From Flammula alnicola (lineage: Eukaryota; Basidiomycota; Agaricomycetes; Agaricales; Strophariaceae): 22,375 bases of DNA. Position numbers and translations under genes: made by a program. Location: NCBI GenBank assembly GCA_015499995.1, contig JADNRV010000607.1, forward strand, positions 1 through 22,375. The letters run 5' to 3'. Below are positions 1-9,909 of the stretch, one piece after another. Position 1 is the first letter of the stretch; the number at the start of each line of letters is the position of its first letter. The notes beneath the pieces are model-generated. The model saw only the letters and a program-made list of their open reading frames with translations. It was not told the origin of the DNA and did not search any database.

Positions 1-85
1 ACAGATGAAGAATTATTTAAAGGTTATACGTGCGGAACAGTCTCTTCCAATCCGTTGGATACAGGGTTAACAGCAGGCTGACAAT

Positions 86-821
86 TCAAGTCTGAAAGAT
101 ACCAGGTGCAGCACTCGGCGTCGCCTCGCTCTCTGGTATGATGCGCCCAGTTTCGTTGATGGCAGAGGGGCCGTGGAGGGCGTTGAGCTTCGCGTTGCGG
201 GCTTTCTACGTGTCATAAGTAGGATATATGCGTTGAATAACGCGCGAAATCAAAGGGAACGAGAAAAATAGGGGTCACTAACTGTATGTTCTTCTTGCTC
301 CTTCATCGCCTCTTCCACCCGAGCGCCCTTCGCCTGCACAGTCTCCTTCAAATGCCTGTGACTCTGTGTCGACAACTTTTCGTCATCAAGGGCAATTTGT
401 GTCAGCGCTCGGAATTATGAAAAAGCTACGAGACAAACATCGAGATCCTGCTGGGCCTTACGCAGATTGCTGACAGCTATGTCGTGCTTCTGCTCGGCTT
501 TGTACATCTCCTTGAGCGCGTCCTGTTCTTTCTTCTGCGCTTTGCTGAGAGTGCTATCGGCTTTTAAGGCTGCCTATAGTAGTCAAGCTTGAATGAAGAC
601 AGTGAATAGCGCGAAGGAAAGGATAAGCGTACCTTTTGTGCTTTGCCTTCCTCTTTCTGGGTCTTTGATAGATCCTTGAGAACCCCTTTCACGCTCTTCT
701 CCTCGTGCTTTGCCTCTTTCTTAACTTCCTTCTCGACCTTCTTCACCACACCCGGAGAGGGTACAGATTCAGCGCTAGCGCCGGCATTGGGGACGGTGTT
801 CGAGTTCTGGAGAGATGACAT
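86..821 (-). CDS. Small charged coiled-coil-like protein, copy 1 (178 aa, four exons)
   Basis: I do not recognise a named family. Four exons on the minus strand (821-633, 573-439, 375-283, 205-86) join in phase 0 to 178 codons plus TGA, using donors gtacgc, gtttgt and gttagt and acceptors ending in AG. The product is rich in Lys, Glu, Ala and Gln. Residues about 25-65 hold repeated VKKVEKEVKKE/KHEEKSVKG-type segments, and residues 64-140 look helical, so a soluble coiled-coil protein is likely. The C-terminus ends GIFQT. Lengths of exons 2 and 3 (135 and 93 nt) match the next gene exactly, which supports both the model and a tandem duplication. There is no signal peptide or membrane segment. 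Function is unknown. The stop lies 85 bases from the window edge. Confidence 0.75.
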
Positions 822-923
822 GATGAGATGGTGTTGGTATTGAGTAGAGATTAGGCTGACTGTCTTGAGACGGCATTGTCACTTAAGCTTGGGCATGGTT
901 AGATTCGAAAGTTGACCAGCTTT

Positions 924-1116
924 TCAAGTTGACTGTGACCAGTGGGCAGTGAGGTCATCGATCACTTCGATCAACGGATCAATCTTACCTATGACTCCGA
1001 CGGTGATATTCCGTCCCTCTACTTTGAGCCCCACGTCTGCGTCCGTCAAACTGTCTTATCCATCCCATCGTCAGGCCTTCAGGACCGTACAGACCCCGCG
1101 TCGTCGCCGACGCCAT
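924..1116 (-). CDS. Possible short spliced ORF or coding remnant (about 50 aa)
   Basis: On the minus strand, an ATG at 1116 opens a 22-nt exon (1116-1095). A 40-nt candidate intron (gtctgt...ataag) follows, then an exon at 1054-924 ending in TGA. The joined product is 50 aa, and its main part reads LTDADVGLKVEGRNITVGVI followed by a second amphipathic stretch, which resembles real protein more than chance frames nearby do. Sequence just upstream (1260-1130) also has coding-like frames in other phases, so this may be the decayed end of a larger gene. No family is recognised. The short intron and weak acceptor keep confidence low. Confidence 0.22.
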
Positions 1117-1395
1117 GTCCGCCTGCAACGCATTCCTATAGGTAAGTATTTCGCGCTCGATCGGATCCCGCCGAAGGCGCGCATAGGGACGAGCGAGAGC
1201 ACCGCGTTCCAGTTAATGGGCGACGCGGGCTTGCCTGCATTCAATGACGTCAGTTGATTTCTTAAGGAAGAGGAGGAAAGCATGAAGCAAGTCGGGGAGG
1301 CTTTGCTTCTGGGGCAGGTTTTCAGTGGGCGAAGGAGCGTGAGACTCTGAATTCATTAGTGGAGGTGTAGTTATTTCAAAGTAGTAGTATTAAGT

Positions 1396-1459
1396 GTGAG
1401 ATATATTAAATGTGAGATATATTAAATGTGAGATATATTCAGTGTGAAATATACTATCA
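1396..1459. repeat. 16-bp tandem repeat, four copies
   Basis: The unit GTGAGATATATTAAAT occurs perfectly at 1396-1411 and 1412-1427. It recurs with changes in its last bases at 1428-1443 and is diverged at 1444-1459. The array is AT-rich and intergenic, just downstream of the 1571-2508 gene. Confidence 0.9.
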
Positions 1460-1570
1460 TGTAGATCCGGGGTTATACAAGACGAAGAATAAGAGGGTCA
1501 TATGGTATCATCCAACGGTATAAGCTTTCGATCCGGTGAGGGCAATAGAGGAAAGCGTAAGGCGGACAAT

Positions 1571-2508
1571 TTAATTCTGGAATATACCAGCCGCGGCATT
1601 GACAGCCCTCTTAAACTTGCTCTCGCCTGCCTCGCTCTGACCCACCTCGCTCTGGGCCGTCCCGCTCCTTGGCATCTCGCTCCTCGCAGGCTCGTTCTGC
1701 GTCACCGCGCTCTGTCCCGCCTCGCTCTGGGCCGTCTCGTTTTTCGAAGGCTCGCTCTGCGTCACCGCGCTCTGTCGAGTCTCGCTTTGGGCCGTCCCGC
1801 TCCTCGCAGGCTGGCTCTGCGTCACCGCGCTCTGAGCCCTCACATTCTTCGTTGGTGTTGCCTCACTTGTCGCCCCCTCGCTCTCTGGGATGACGCGCCC
1901 AGGGTCACTGAGTGCAGGGGCCGCTTGAGGGCGTCGAGCTTCGCGTTGCGGTCTCTCTATATGTCATAAGCAAGGGGATTGTTAAAGGGATATGAAAGCC
2001 ACTAACGGCATGCTCGTCTTGCCGATCCATTGCTTCCTCCACGCTGGCAGTTTTCGCCTGCACGACGTCCTTCAACCTCTGGTCGCTCTGCGTCGACATC
2101 TATTCATTATCAAGGACAAGTCGTGTCAGCAATCAGAATTTATGAAAGAGTTGTGAGACAAACATCGGCTTCATGCTGGGCCATATGCAAATTGCTAACA
2201 GCTATCTCGTGTTTCTGCTGAGCTTTATACACCCCCTTGAGCGCGTCCTGCTCTCTCGTCTGCACCTTGCCGAGGATAACGTCAGCTTTCAAGGCAGCCT
2301 AAAGAGAAAAGCTTGAATAAACGGAATTCAGACGAAAGGACAAACGTACCTTCTGTGCTTTATTCTCCTGCTTCTCTGTCTTTGACAAATCCTTGAGGGC
2401 CCCTCTCACGCTCTTCTCCTCTTGCTTCTCCTCGTGCTTGAGTTCCTTCTCGACTTTCTTCAGCACTTCCCGAGAGGGTGAAGTTTCGGTGCGGGTAAGG
2501 GTGCTCAT
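1571..2508 (-). CDS. Small charged coiled-coil-like protein, copy 2, with 20-aa repeat tail and one frame break
   Basis: This is a tandem paralogue of 86-821. Minus-strand exons are 2508-2350, 2298-2164, 2099-2007 and 1956-1571; exons 2 and 3 (135 and 93 nt) have the same length as in copy 1. The N-terminus has the same Lys/Glu-rich segments (KKVEKELKHEEK, KDLSKTEK). As written, the last exon stops early at about 1845. Shifting frame at the GGG run at 1929-1931 (one missing C on the coding strand) opens a frame that matches copy 1 (GRVIPESE against GRIIPESE) and ends GIFQN against GIFQT. With that base the CDS is 258 codons including the stop. The region between is a roughly 20-residue Ser/Gln/Thr-rich repeat (QSAVTQSEP, GTAQSE) absent from copy 1. 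Function is unknown. The break is either a consensus error or a true truncation. Confidence 0.65.
1655..1849 (-). repeat. 60-bp coding minisatellite in the copy 2 tail
   Basis: Plus-strand GGCCGT landmarks sit at 1655, 1730 and 1790. They head three units that share the core ctcgctctgcgtcaccgcg. The last interval is 60 bp; the first is 75 bp because of a 15-bp insertion. All units are multiples of three, so the array changes protein length without breaking frame. On the minus strand it encodes the repeated QSAVTQ(S/N)EP(A/S) module. Confidence 0.85.
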
Positions 2509-2915
2509 TGTTCTGTGTGGATGAATAGAGAGAGAGCTGAGTTTGGCCGTATTAATAGTGCTACGCCATCGTTAAGCCTAGCCATGATCCAAATTCGAGG
2601 TCGCACTCGGCGCCTATGATTGCGAGCTTCGTCTGAGGGCTGAGTAGGGCGGACAAACAAAGCCAAATGTCCTTTCGAAACAGAGGCCTGTGGCCTTGTT
2701 CGTTTCATATCTCTCTCGTTTCCTCCTCTACACCTTCTATATCTTCTGCAGGAGTGCATTCGATGGTATTCTGTGGTTTTGTGCGAAAAAATCGGTGTTT
2801 TGTGCCCACCAACTGGGATGGCGCAGCGAGCCTTCCTCCGCAGGAGCGGATCCTTAATAATGATGTCATTGGCTGGTGATCAAGCGATCAATCTTATCAG
2901 AATCTACTTTTACTT
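2509..2915. other. Divergent promoter spacer
   Basis: About 400 bases lie between the start of the minus-strand small-protein gene and the start of the plus-strand hydrolase-like gene. It presumably holds both promoters and 5' UTRs. I see no convincing coding sequence or clear TATA box. Confidence 0.5.
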
Positions 2916-4530
2916 ATGGCTCCAACCGTGACCTCCTACGACCCCGATGAACAGCCAGTTCCTCTCCCTTGTGCCCCTATCGTCTCTCTCACAGAGAATG
3001 TCGTCATCCAGCCACCTCTCTCTCGTCGTGGAAAAGGTCCAGGCGTAATCCTCTTCCTCCCAGATCCAGGTCGTGTCACCCTCAGCTCAAATACCCCAAA
3101 GCCGCTCGATCCTGAACCTGTGAACAAGTGGGCGGAGGAAGGCTTTGCTGTCGTCGGTGTCACAGCCTCTGAGGATCTCTCGGTTGAGCAGACTCTGAAG
3201 AAGGGTTTGGATGCTCTTCAGGCGCTTGATGCTGTCGATATCAAGGATAAGTTTGCCGTCATCGGTGCGTCTCAAGCAGACATCCTACCATCTATACGGA
3301 ACTCTCATGACAAGTGATTTCCAGTATATGACCCGGCACTGATATATTCTGTATCGGATGCTGTCTCGAAAGAACCGCGCATTGCAGCTTTCGTGGGTTA
3401 CGGATCCTTCGCCGCACCCTCGTGCACCATCCCGATCCTTCTCCATCTCACCGCCAATGCACCCAGACCTGCCCATGCACCGAGCGAAGCTACCGTACAA
3501 CACACCTACCCGACGACCTCCGCCTCGTTCGTCCTTCCCCAGGCAGCCAAGTACGATCCTGGGAGTGCCGCCCTCGCACACAGTCGCACGCTCGTCTTTC
3601 TGCGCAAGTGGCTTGGAGGGCCCTTCTTTGACATCGAGGCTATATGGGATGAGCATACATACTTTGAATTTGAGGCGAGGAGCGTCGCTAAGACTATGGG
3701 AACCATGGTGGTATGTACTTCCTGTTTTATAAAACATCATGGACTCTGCTGATGACAATCGGTGCACAGGCTGAGCCGTATGTCAATCACGTCCCGACCG
3801 TGAGTTGGTTCAACATGTTAACCGCATGGCAGATCATACTCAGATAGCTTTCCATACAGATGACGGGAGGAGTGGGTCGCGAGAACCTTACGGCTTTCTA
3901 CAGAGATCATTTCATATTTTCGTGTGTCCTATTTCCGATACGGCGTCTTCCACTACTTAATTACGTTCCTCCAGAAATCCCCCGGATGCAACTCTTCAAG
4001 TCGTATCTCGCACTGTCGGCTCAGATCGCGTTGTTGGTGAGCTCCTCTCCTCGTTCTCATCTTCCTGCCAGTCAAATTAATTAATTGAATTCCATCCACA
4101 GACGAATTCATATATCACCTCACGCACGATAGAACCGTCGATTGGCTTTTGCCTGGCGTCCCGCCAACCGGCAAGAAATTGTCCATACCGATGCTTGCAG
4201 TCGTCAATGTCCGTGGGGATAGGTTATATAACGGTACGCTGTATTTCATATCCGTATCCCATGACTCTGCATAATCGTGCTCAATTTCCAACGCTGCCTA
4301 TTCTGTTTGTCGTTCCAGAGCACATCTGGTGGGACCAAGCCACTGCACTCAGACAGGCGGGTATCTTGCCGTCGCATCTCCCCTTCTCCGACCCCCAGAC
4401 GGGTACGCCCACGGGCGCGCTTCTCCGTCTGCCTGTTGCGGGCGTGGAGAGTGCGCATATGCTCATTGATGAATCGAAGGGGAAGAGCAATGAGATGTTT
4501 GGACCGGAGTGGGGGTTGAGCAATAAATGA
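2916..4530 (+). CDS. Dienelactone-hydrolase-like / NTF2-SnoaL-like two-part protein (410 aa, seven exons)
   Basis: Exons 2916-3264, 3325-3710, 3770-3799, 3860-3921, 3975-4036, 4102-4233 and 4319-4530 splice with consistent phases to 411 codons including TGA. The first 150 or so residues resemble the front half of the dienelactone hydrolase (carboxymethylenebutenolidase) alpha/beta fold, with the beta-strand segment GPGVILFLPDPG and a KFAVI strand. The expected nucleophile elbow (G-x-C/S-x-G) after KFAVI is absent: the residues there are VYDPALI. Residues about 225-370 look like an NTF2/SnoaL-like cone domain (AIWDEHTYFEF, followed by MTGGVGRENLTAFYRDHF, then a long segment with VDWLLPG). Family assignment is from memory of motifs. 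The likely role is a non-catalytic or altered hydrolase-like protein, probably cytosolic since no signal peptide is seen. The start is the first ATG in the open frame. No frame break is present. Confidence 0.72.
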
Positions 4531-5311
4531 ATGCCTCGGTGACTCAGAGAGACGTTAGGGTGGCTGGGGAAGGAGAAAAACATGCAAAGTGAAACAGTTG
4601 GAATGAGAAATAGGATGTACAATATTATTTATTGATTGTATAACAACAACTGCTGACTTGTCGATAACATATACCTACGCGCATGGCACTGAGTTCGTCA
4701 TTGGTTGAACAATCAATGCCGACTTAGGTTGCAGTCGGCGTCAAATTCGAGTACCCATTCTGTGTATAAGTATGCGTTTGGCATTAATATTAATTGGGCG
4801 CTCAAGAAATAGCATCGGTCGCTGAGCTTTAAGCATTCTGCTTCTAACAGTCCTCGGCAGCGCAGCGTGGCTCCTGTAGCCCATTGCAGATCAACTACAG
4901 GACACTCAGGGTGCACCGCATGTGAAGTGATACTGTTATATAGCATATACAGGACGTGGATGCCCTTATAGTGACAGTCTACCGTACGTGTCTCGCCCTA
5001 CAAAGTGCTGATTACTTATGATAAAGTATTGTATCCTCTGATTAAGGGTTGAAACGACGACGAGACGTTCCGACCAGCGGGGTTGGGGTAGTGATACAGA
5101 AGATGTGAAAGCCTTTCGCTTGTCACCTTCAACTAATTTGGAGACTGTTTTTGTTATGTCTCTCGGATTATTCTTCTCTCCGAACCCAATATCCAGTTAG
5201 ACACTATATATTATCATAATCTTACATGAATAACTGGTGATGTGACGAGGAAAGGGAATAGGGATGAACAGAGGATGCAAATTGCCGATTGGAATGGATC
5301 AGAATCAATCA
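4531..5311. other. Convergent 3' spacer
   Basis: This lies between the ends of the plus-strand hydrolase-like gene and the minus-strand caspase-domain gene. It is AT-rich, with an AATATTATTTATTG-type stretch near 4621 that could serve 3'-end formation. Short ORFs here look random. I see no gene. Confidence 0.5.
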
Positions 5312-8017
5312 TCATGCATCATGCTGCACAATAGTGATCGTGTGCATTCCAACGATATCCTGCACTGCGGCCGCCACAAGATCTCCTGTACGAAGCGAAG
5401 CTCGGAGTGGGAGCGTCACTTGAGGTTGGATGCTAGGCTGCTGCGTCACTACAGAAAGGTCGATAGGCCGTGTGGTAAAGAAGAACTTGAGGAAGGAGAC
5501 ATCGAGATCCTGACCCGCGGGAAGGCAGAAGTTGTACGGCGTCCCCCCTCCTTGACCATACCCTATCGTGCAGATCCCTCCCTTCTTTTGGAGGAACGTG
5601 TCGACTACGTATGGATTTCCGGCCCCTCCTAATTGGAAGTATGGAGCTATGTCAATGTTTTGGTGAGCGTACTGACGGAACACTCATGCAAGAAGGCTAC
5701 TCACCAATGCGAAAGTCGCTATTGTCGAAGACAAAGGCATAGAGATACAGGTCCCAAGGAGTGTCGTTCGTTATTTTAACTGCGTACTTGGCCTCAGAGT
5801 TAATCAGAAGCTTCGCAATCCCGTTTTCCAAGAGGTTTTCCCCAACCGGAGAAAGACCACCAACGAGTCCATTGGCGTTGTCATCCGCCAGGCCCTTGTT
5901 GTCATCGCCATCAACTGGCCTCTTGCCATCGCTGTCGTCTCCTGAACCCTTGCGGTCATCATCATCCGAGTCCGGACCCTCATCGTTTGGTTTCACATCT
6001 GGCATATCGCCGTCACCGTCCACCTGGGTGAACTCTACCGTGATCTTGGCCGGGATGAACTTGTTATTCGTTGTCGAATCCAGATGCCGATAAAAATGCG
6101 CTGCCCTGCGGAGAATGGCATGGAGTGATGGAGCATCAGCTCTCGCAGTCAAAGGAATACGAGTAAGCCCGTGGTCGGTGGCTCTTTCATCGAGGAGCTC
6201 AATGACGATTCGATCGTCGTCCTGGTTCATCGAGAGCTTCAGCTGAGCAAGCTCTTCCGTAGCTGCCTCGACGATGTTGTAATTATCTGACGCTGTCGCT
6301 AGGTCTTGGAAGATTGGAAGTCGAGTCTGGGTTGGTTCGATGTATATGTAGAGGTCGACATGTTTGCCCGCCTTCGTTTGTACTGCAACTGAAGCGGGAA
6401 GTTCAACACGAGTCGCCTCTGGAGATAGGGTCAACGTGGTCGAGAATGCTTTGATACTTTTAGCTATGCCCACGCGAAGAACTCCTAACGGAGAAGCCTG
6501 AGATCCTTGCAAAAGCGCCTTTCGATCCTGGTAGACAGTGAACTCTGCGCCCTCCGAAATCGCATGTGCAATGCCAGCATTCATAGTATATTCTCCGTTT
6601 TTGCCTGGCGTGACCTCATAAACGGTACCCACCGATGGACGCCCTTTGGAGTTGAAAATGAAGCGATGTTGATTGATACCCTCGATTTGTGGATTTTGCC
6701 TGTGAAAAAATGCGTCAATCTACTTCTAACGGGAGGACATGAAAGTAACACACTTTTCCAATCGCTGAATACGGCGCGGAATTTCAGCGTAAGTAAGGTT
6801 GTCCGCATCCAAGCGACGAAGCAAGTCGAGGAACGCTGTCGTGAAAGCGCCTCGCCAGTGTGGCCCGTCGGATGATTCTTTGGCCTCTTCACCTTTACTA
6901 CAGGCAGCTACCAAAACATGCGATCGAAGCCCTGTAAACTCGTATCCAGGTGCTACGACAGCAGCTCGCAGGGTTGGTTGCGCCGGCTTGGCCGCAGACA
7001 CGCCTTTCGGACGCAGGTCGTCGTCCAATCTTGGTAAATGGCTGTAGTTGACTGGCAGGTAGCGAGCTCCAGGACTGGGCGGTTCAAAGCTTCGCGTAGT
7101 ACCCGACCCTGAGTGACAGCAATCGAAAATGACAGTCTAACAATATTCACGGTCGATATTTAGGGGATGAAACAGGAGATGGAACCTCACTATGTTATCG
7201 CCTTTCGCCTTCGCAATCCCCGCTAGCAACCAACCAATCGTAAGGTCAGGAATAGCATAAACTCGACGACCTTCAGTCTCAGAGTGATCATAGGGAACTA
7301 TTGCTTGAATCTCGTCATTTGGTCGGGAACCAAGCTTGGTGCCGTGGCCAGCGTAGTATATGATGATTGAGTCGTCTTTCTGGATTTTGGGATTGTTTTG
7401 GATATCCTGAAATGCATTGATAATCGCAGAGCGCTTGGCGTCCTGGTTGAACAAGCAACGGATCTGACTGGCTGGTACATTCTTATCGTCCTTCAAGTAT
7501 TTCTCCATTTCTTTGGCATCATAGACTGCTCCATTCAGTGGACTAGAATGGTATTCATCGATTCCAATGATGAGGCCATGAATAGGTACGCGATTGCTAA
7601 AGGAGAAAACAATGGAGTATGAACAGGTGAGAAGGACTGTGCTGATAGAGCCTGAGATACGAACCTTGGAGGGATGACAGGCGGTGGAGTCCCTGTAGGG
7701 GGTGCAGTTATGCTAGAGTGGAGGATACTTATCAGCATTGATTTATTCTGCTGGATGAGGATCAACACTAACATTCCTGTCGGCTTCCCCTCGTTGGGCT
7801 GCACGATTTGCGGGGTAGGTTTAGGGAGTGGAGAACATAAGGGACGACAGATGTATTCCTTCCACTCAGCACTAGTTGGATAAGGGGTCGAACCATCGGG
7901 GGCGCAGAGGAGCCGTACAGGAAGCCAGCAGCATACCGCGATACCAGCACGACAAGGACAGAAGCATGCGATGCCGTACAAACGACAGATATCCAGACAG
8001 CAATCTACTGCGGCCAT
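5312..8017 (-). CDS. Caspase-domain (metacaspase-like) protein A, Cys-rich N-terminus (803 aa, six exons)
   Basis: Minus-strand exons are 8017-7773, 7712-7665, 7596-7191, 7136-6754, 6699-5705 and 5646-5312; splice phases agree and give 804 codons including TGA. Clan CD cysteine peptidase p20-type core: the LIIGIDEY strand is at about 106-113, the catalytic His motif YYAGHG has His182, and the catalytic Cys motif FDCCHSGSG has Cys240. Metacaspases of this type usually cleave after Lys or Arg with calcium dependence; that is family knowledge and not visible here. The N-terminus has nine Cys in 38 residues, then a Pro-rich linker. Residues about 365-800 form a long C-terminal region shared with the 9910-12483 paralogue, including KITNDTPWDLY and LDVSFLKFFF motifs. 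It contains an Asp-rich insert at about 585-635. An alternative in-frame ATG lies at 8248; 8017 was preferred because the upstream part looks like UTR. Confidence 0.88.
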
Positions 8018-8276
8018 TTTGTCTTGATAGATGAGAGACGGGGTGGACTTGAACACCAAATTATACCTTCGACATTTTGTACCACTGGGAAGGCCTGAAA
8101 TGAGACAAAATTTGGAAGTACCTCGGTTCCGAGCAATGCTGGCTCCGAACAAGTTCCGACGATGACATTGGCATGTATTGGGATCCTGACCCCTTCCAAC
8201 CAGCTCCCTTCTACATTCCCATTTTGGAAGACCAACATGACGATGCATCGGTAGCGATTATTGAGTACCAATTTTT

Positions 8277-8318
8277 ACCCGAGTCGGGTATGAGCGTTAA
8301 ACGTTAAGCGCTAGCGCT
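8277..8318. promoter_or_regulatory. Cluster of palindromes upstream of caspase-domain gene A
   Basis: ACCCGA-G-TCGGGT (8277-8289) is a 6-bp inverted repeat around one base. AGCGCTAGCGCT (8307-8318) is a perfect 12-bp palindrome. Between them CGTTAA occurs twice (8295-8300, 8302-8307). They sit 260-300 bp upstream of the gene A start, where dimeric transcription factors could bind. The function is inferred only from position and symmetry. Confidence 0.35.
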
Positions 8319-9845
8319 GGTAAGGAACCATTGACCACTTCAACTTCTAACGTCAGATTTCAGAAGTCCAACACTGAACTGTGTCATAGAAATGCTCACA
8401 TGTGATTAGAACTTGAAATACGAGGCACGAGAGGGAGCAACAGGGTGAGCGGCGTCCATTCTCCTCGTTGACAAACTTGAAGTCGATGAAGGGTCTGATT
8501 CACGTTAGTACGTTTTTGTGCTCGGCTTCGCCACGCGCGGGCCCTTGAATGTGGGCTTGCGTTATCCGGGGAGCAAGCTCTGAGCCCAATCAGGCTGTTC
8601 CTCTTGAGCGAGAACGAGAAGAAAAATGGTTTGCCATGATGTCCTTTTTTTATGCTGCACCACAGTAGAAGAAAGACAAGCAAAAAAATTTCTGCATGAC
8701 CAGTGATTTGCAAAGCATTCGCAGCCGCATACCGTAAGCTACGGTTGCGATGCGCAGCCCTATGTCCGACACTGTAGAGAAGTTTAGGCTTTATTAAATG
8801 TCAAACACCCATTGGTTGAATAAATATGAATGGGGGAGCGAGCACTCCGAGTCGTGGCGCGCCCCAGGGGATGCATGATGGGATAGTCGGAGAATTAGGG
8901 TGGAAATGGCATTAGGAGCCATGGTCAGAGGAGTAGTGTACATGATAGTAATATCCAACATAAGGCCTCGCCTCAGCGGACAATAAATTGTTTCAAAAAT
9001 AAATAAATATGAGGGTTTATCAAGGGTTTATCTTCTGACAACAATCGCGGTCGCCAGTTCCGATTAAACCGCAAGACTGCTGATGATCAACGCATGATAG
9101 TGTGGTCTTAAGAATAACAGGGCAAATCAGATATGAAAGATGTTTGTCAACATCCATTCTTTCTGTCATTTGAAGTTGACTTAAAAGTTAAATGCAAGTA
9201 CGATTATTGACGGATTACCAGATTACAGAAGTATGAAGTGTCGAAGTAGGCATCTCGCTGAGAAAAAGATAAAGATGTATTCATTTGGAAGAGATTTGGC
9301 GCTTTTAGATACATTGTCACAAGGCGAGATACGCCTTTGGTCCTCGCCATTGCATCCAATGCGGCAAGCAACAATTTGCATTCATTTTGCATGTAATTAT
9401 AGTAAAATTTCGAATTAGCAGTGTTCGAACCGCAGAGGAAATATTTTATATTACAATAAAAGCGGGGTGCATAGAGGGATATCTTTTGATTTAATATTCC
9501 TTTGATATCGCAACGTACAGGCGAGGATCGGCTCCACGCGTCGAGAGTGACGCGTGCGCGTTGATCACGAGAGGTGACTTGCGCAAACTTTACTGACATT
9601 TGTCACTGTCAGCCACCGATAAGTAGCGCGCGGACAGGAGTTGTTTAAATTTTTTGCCTTGACAGCGATGCTATGCAGGAGCCTTCCAATTGCGTAAATT
9701 CCCTACTGTCTATATGAAACTTGGTCCCACTTGGAAGCATCACCTGAACGAGGCTTCACGACATTCACGATGCTGCAAGTGACGATAGGGCGCCAACTTC
9801 TGGGTTCTAACATTACGGGAGATGGCAAATCCAGTTCTCTAGTGC

Positions 9846-9853
9846 TTAAATAG
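9846..9853 (+). promoter_or_regulatory. TATA-like box of caspase-domain gene B
   Basis: TTAAATAG lies 57-64 bases upstream of the ATG at 9910, followed by a pyrimidine-rich stretch (ccctttctctcaattctat) that could hold the transcription start. Assigned by position only. Confidence 0.35.
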
Positions 9854-9909
9854 TCGGCTGAGATGGCTTGGATCATCGGGATTCACCCTTTCTCTCAATT
9901 CTATCTAGA

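Larger units (their letters stand above)
843..1570. other. Spacer between the two small-protein paralogues
   Basis: This is the upstream region of copy 1 and the downstream region of copy 2. It holds a 16-bp AT-rich tandem repeat (1396-1459) and a weak minus-strand coding-like stretch (924-1116), both listed separately. I see no other gene. Confidence 0.5.
8018..9909. other. Long AT-rich divergent spacer between the caspase paralogues
   Basis: About 1.9 kb separates two divergently transcribed paralogues. I see short random ORFs only (for example minus 9599-9204), two palindromes near 8277-8318 (listed), and a TATA-like box near 9846. A TTCGAAC motif near 9425 recalls a tRNA T-loop, but no cloverleaf folds around it. 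The spacer presumably holds both promoters. I see no gene. Confidence 0.5.

Noticed and set aside
5761..6093. 110-aa plus-strand ORF opposite caspase-domain protein A
   Set aside because: Antisense of the Asp-rich coding segment, which yields Ser-rich artefacts.
9380..9440. TTCGAAC motif resembling a tRNA T-loop
   Set aside because: The flanking stem pairs imperfectly and no acceptor, D or anticodon arm could be found on either strand.
9204..9599. 131-aa minus-strand ORF in the caspase spacer
   Set aside because: AT-rich, with no recognisable domain, splice context or similarity to neighbours. Most likely a chance ORF.
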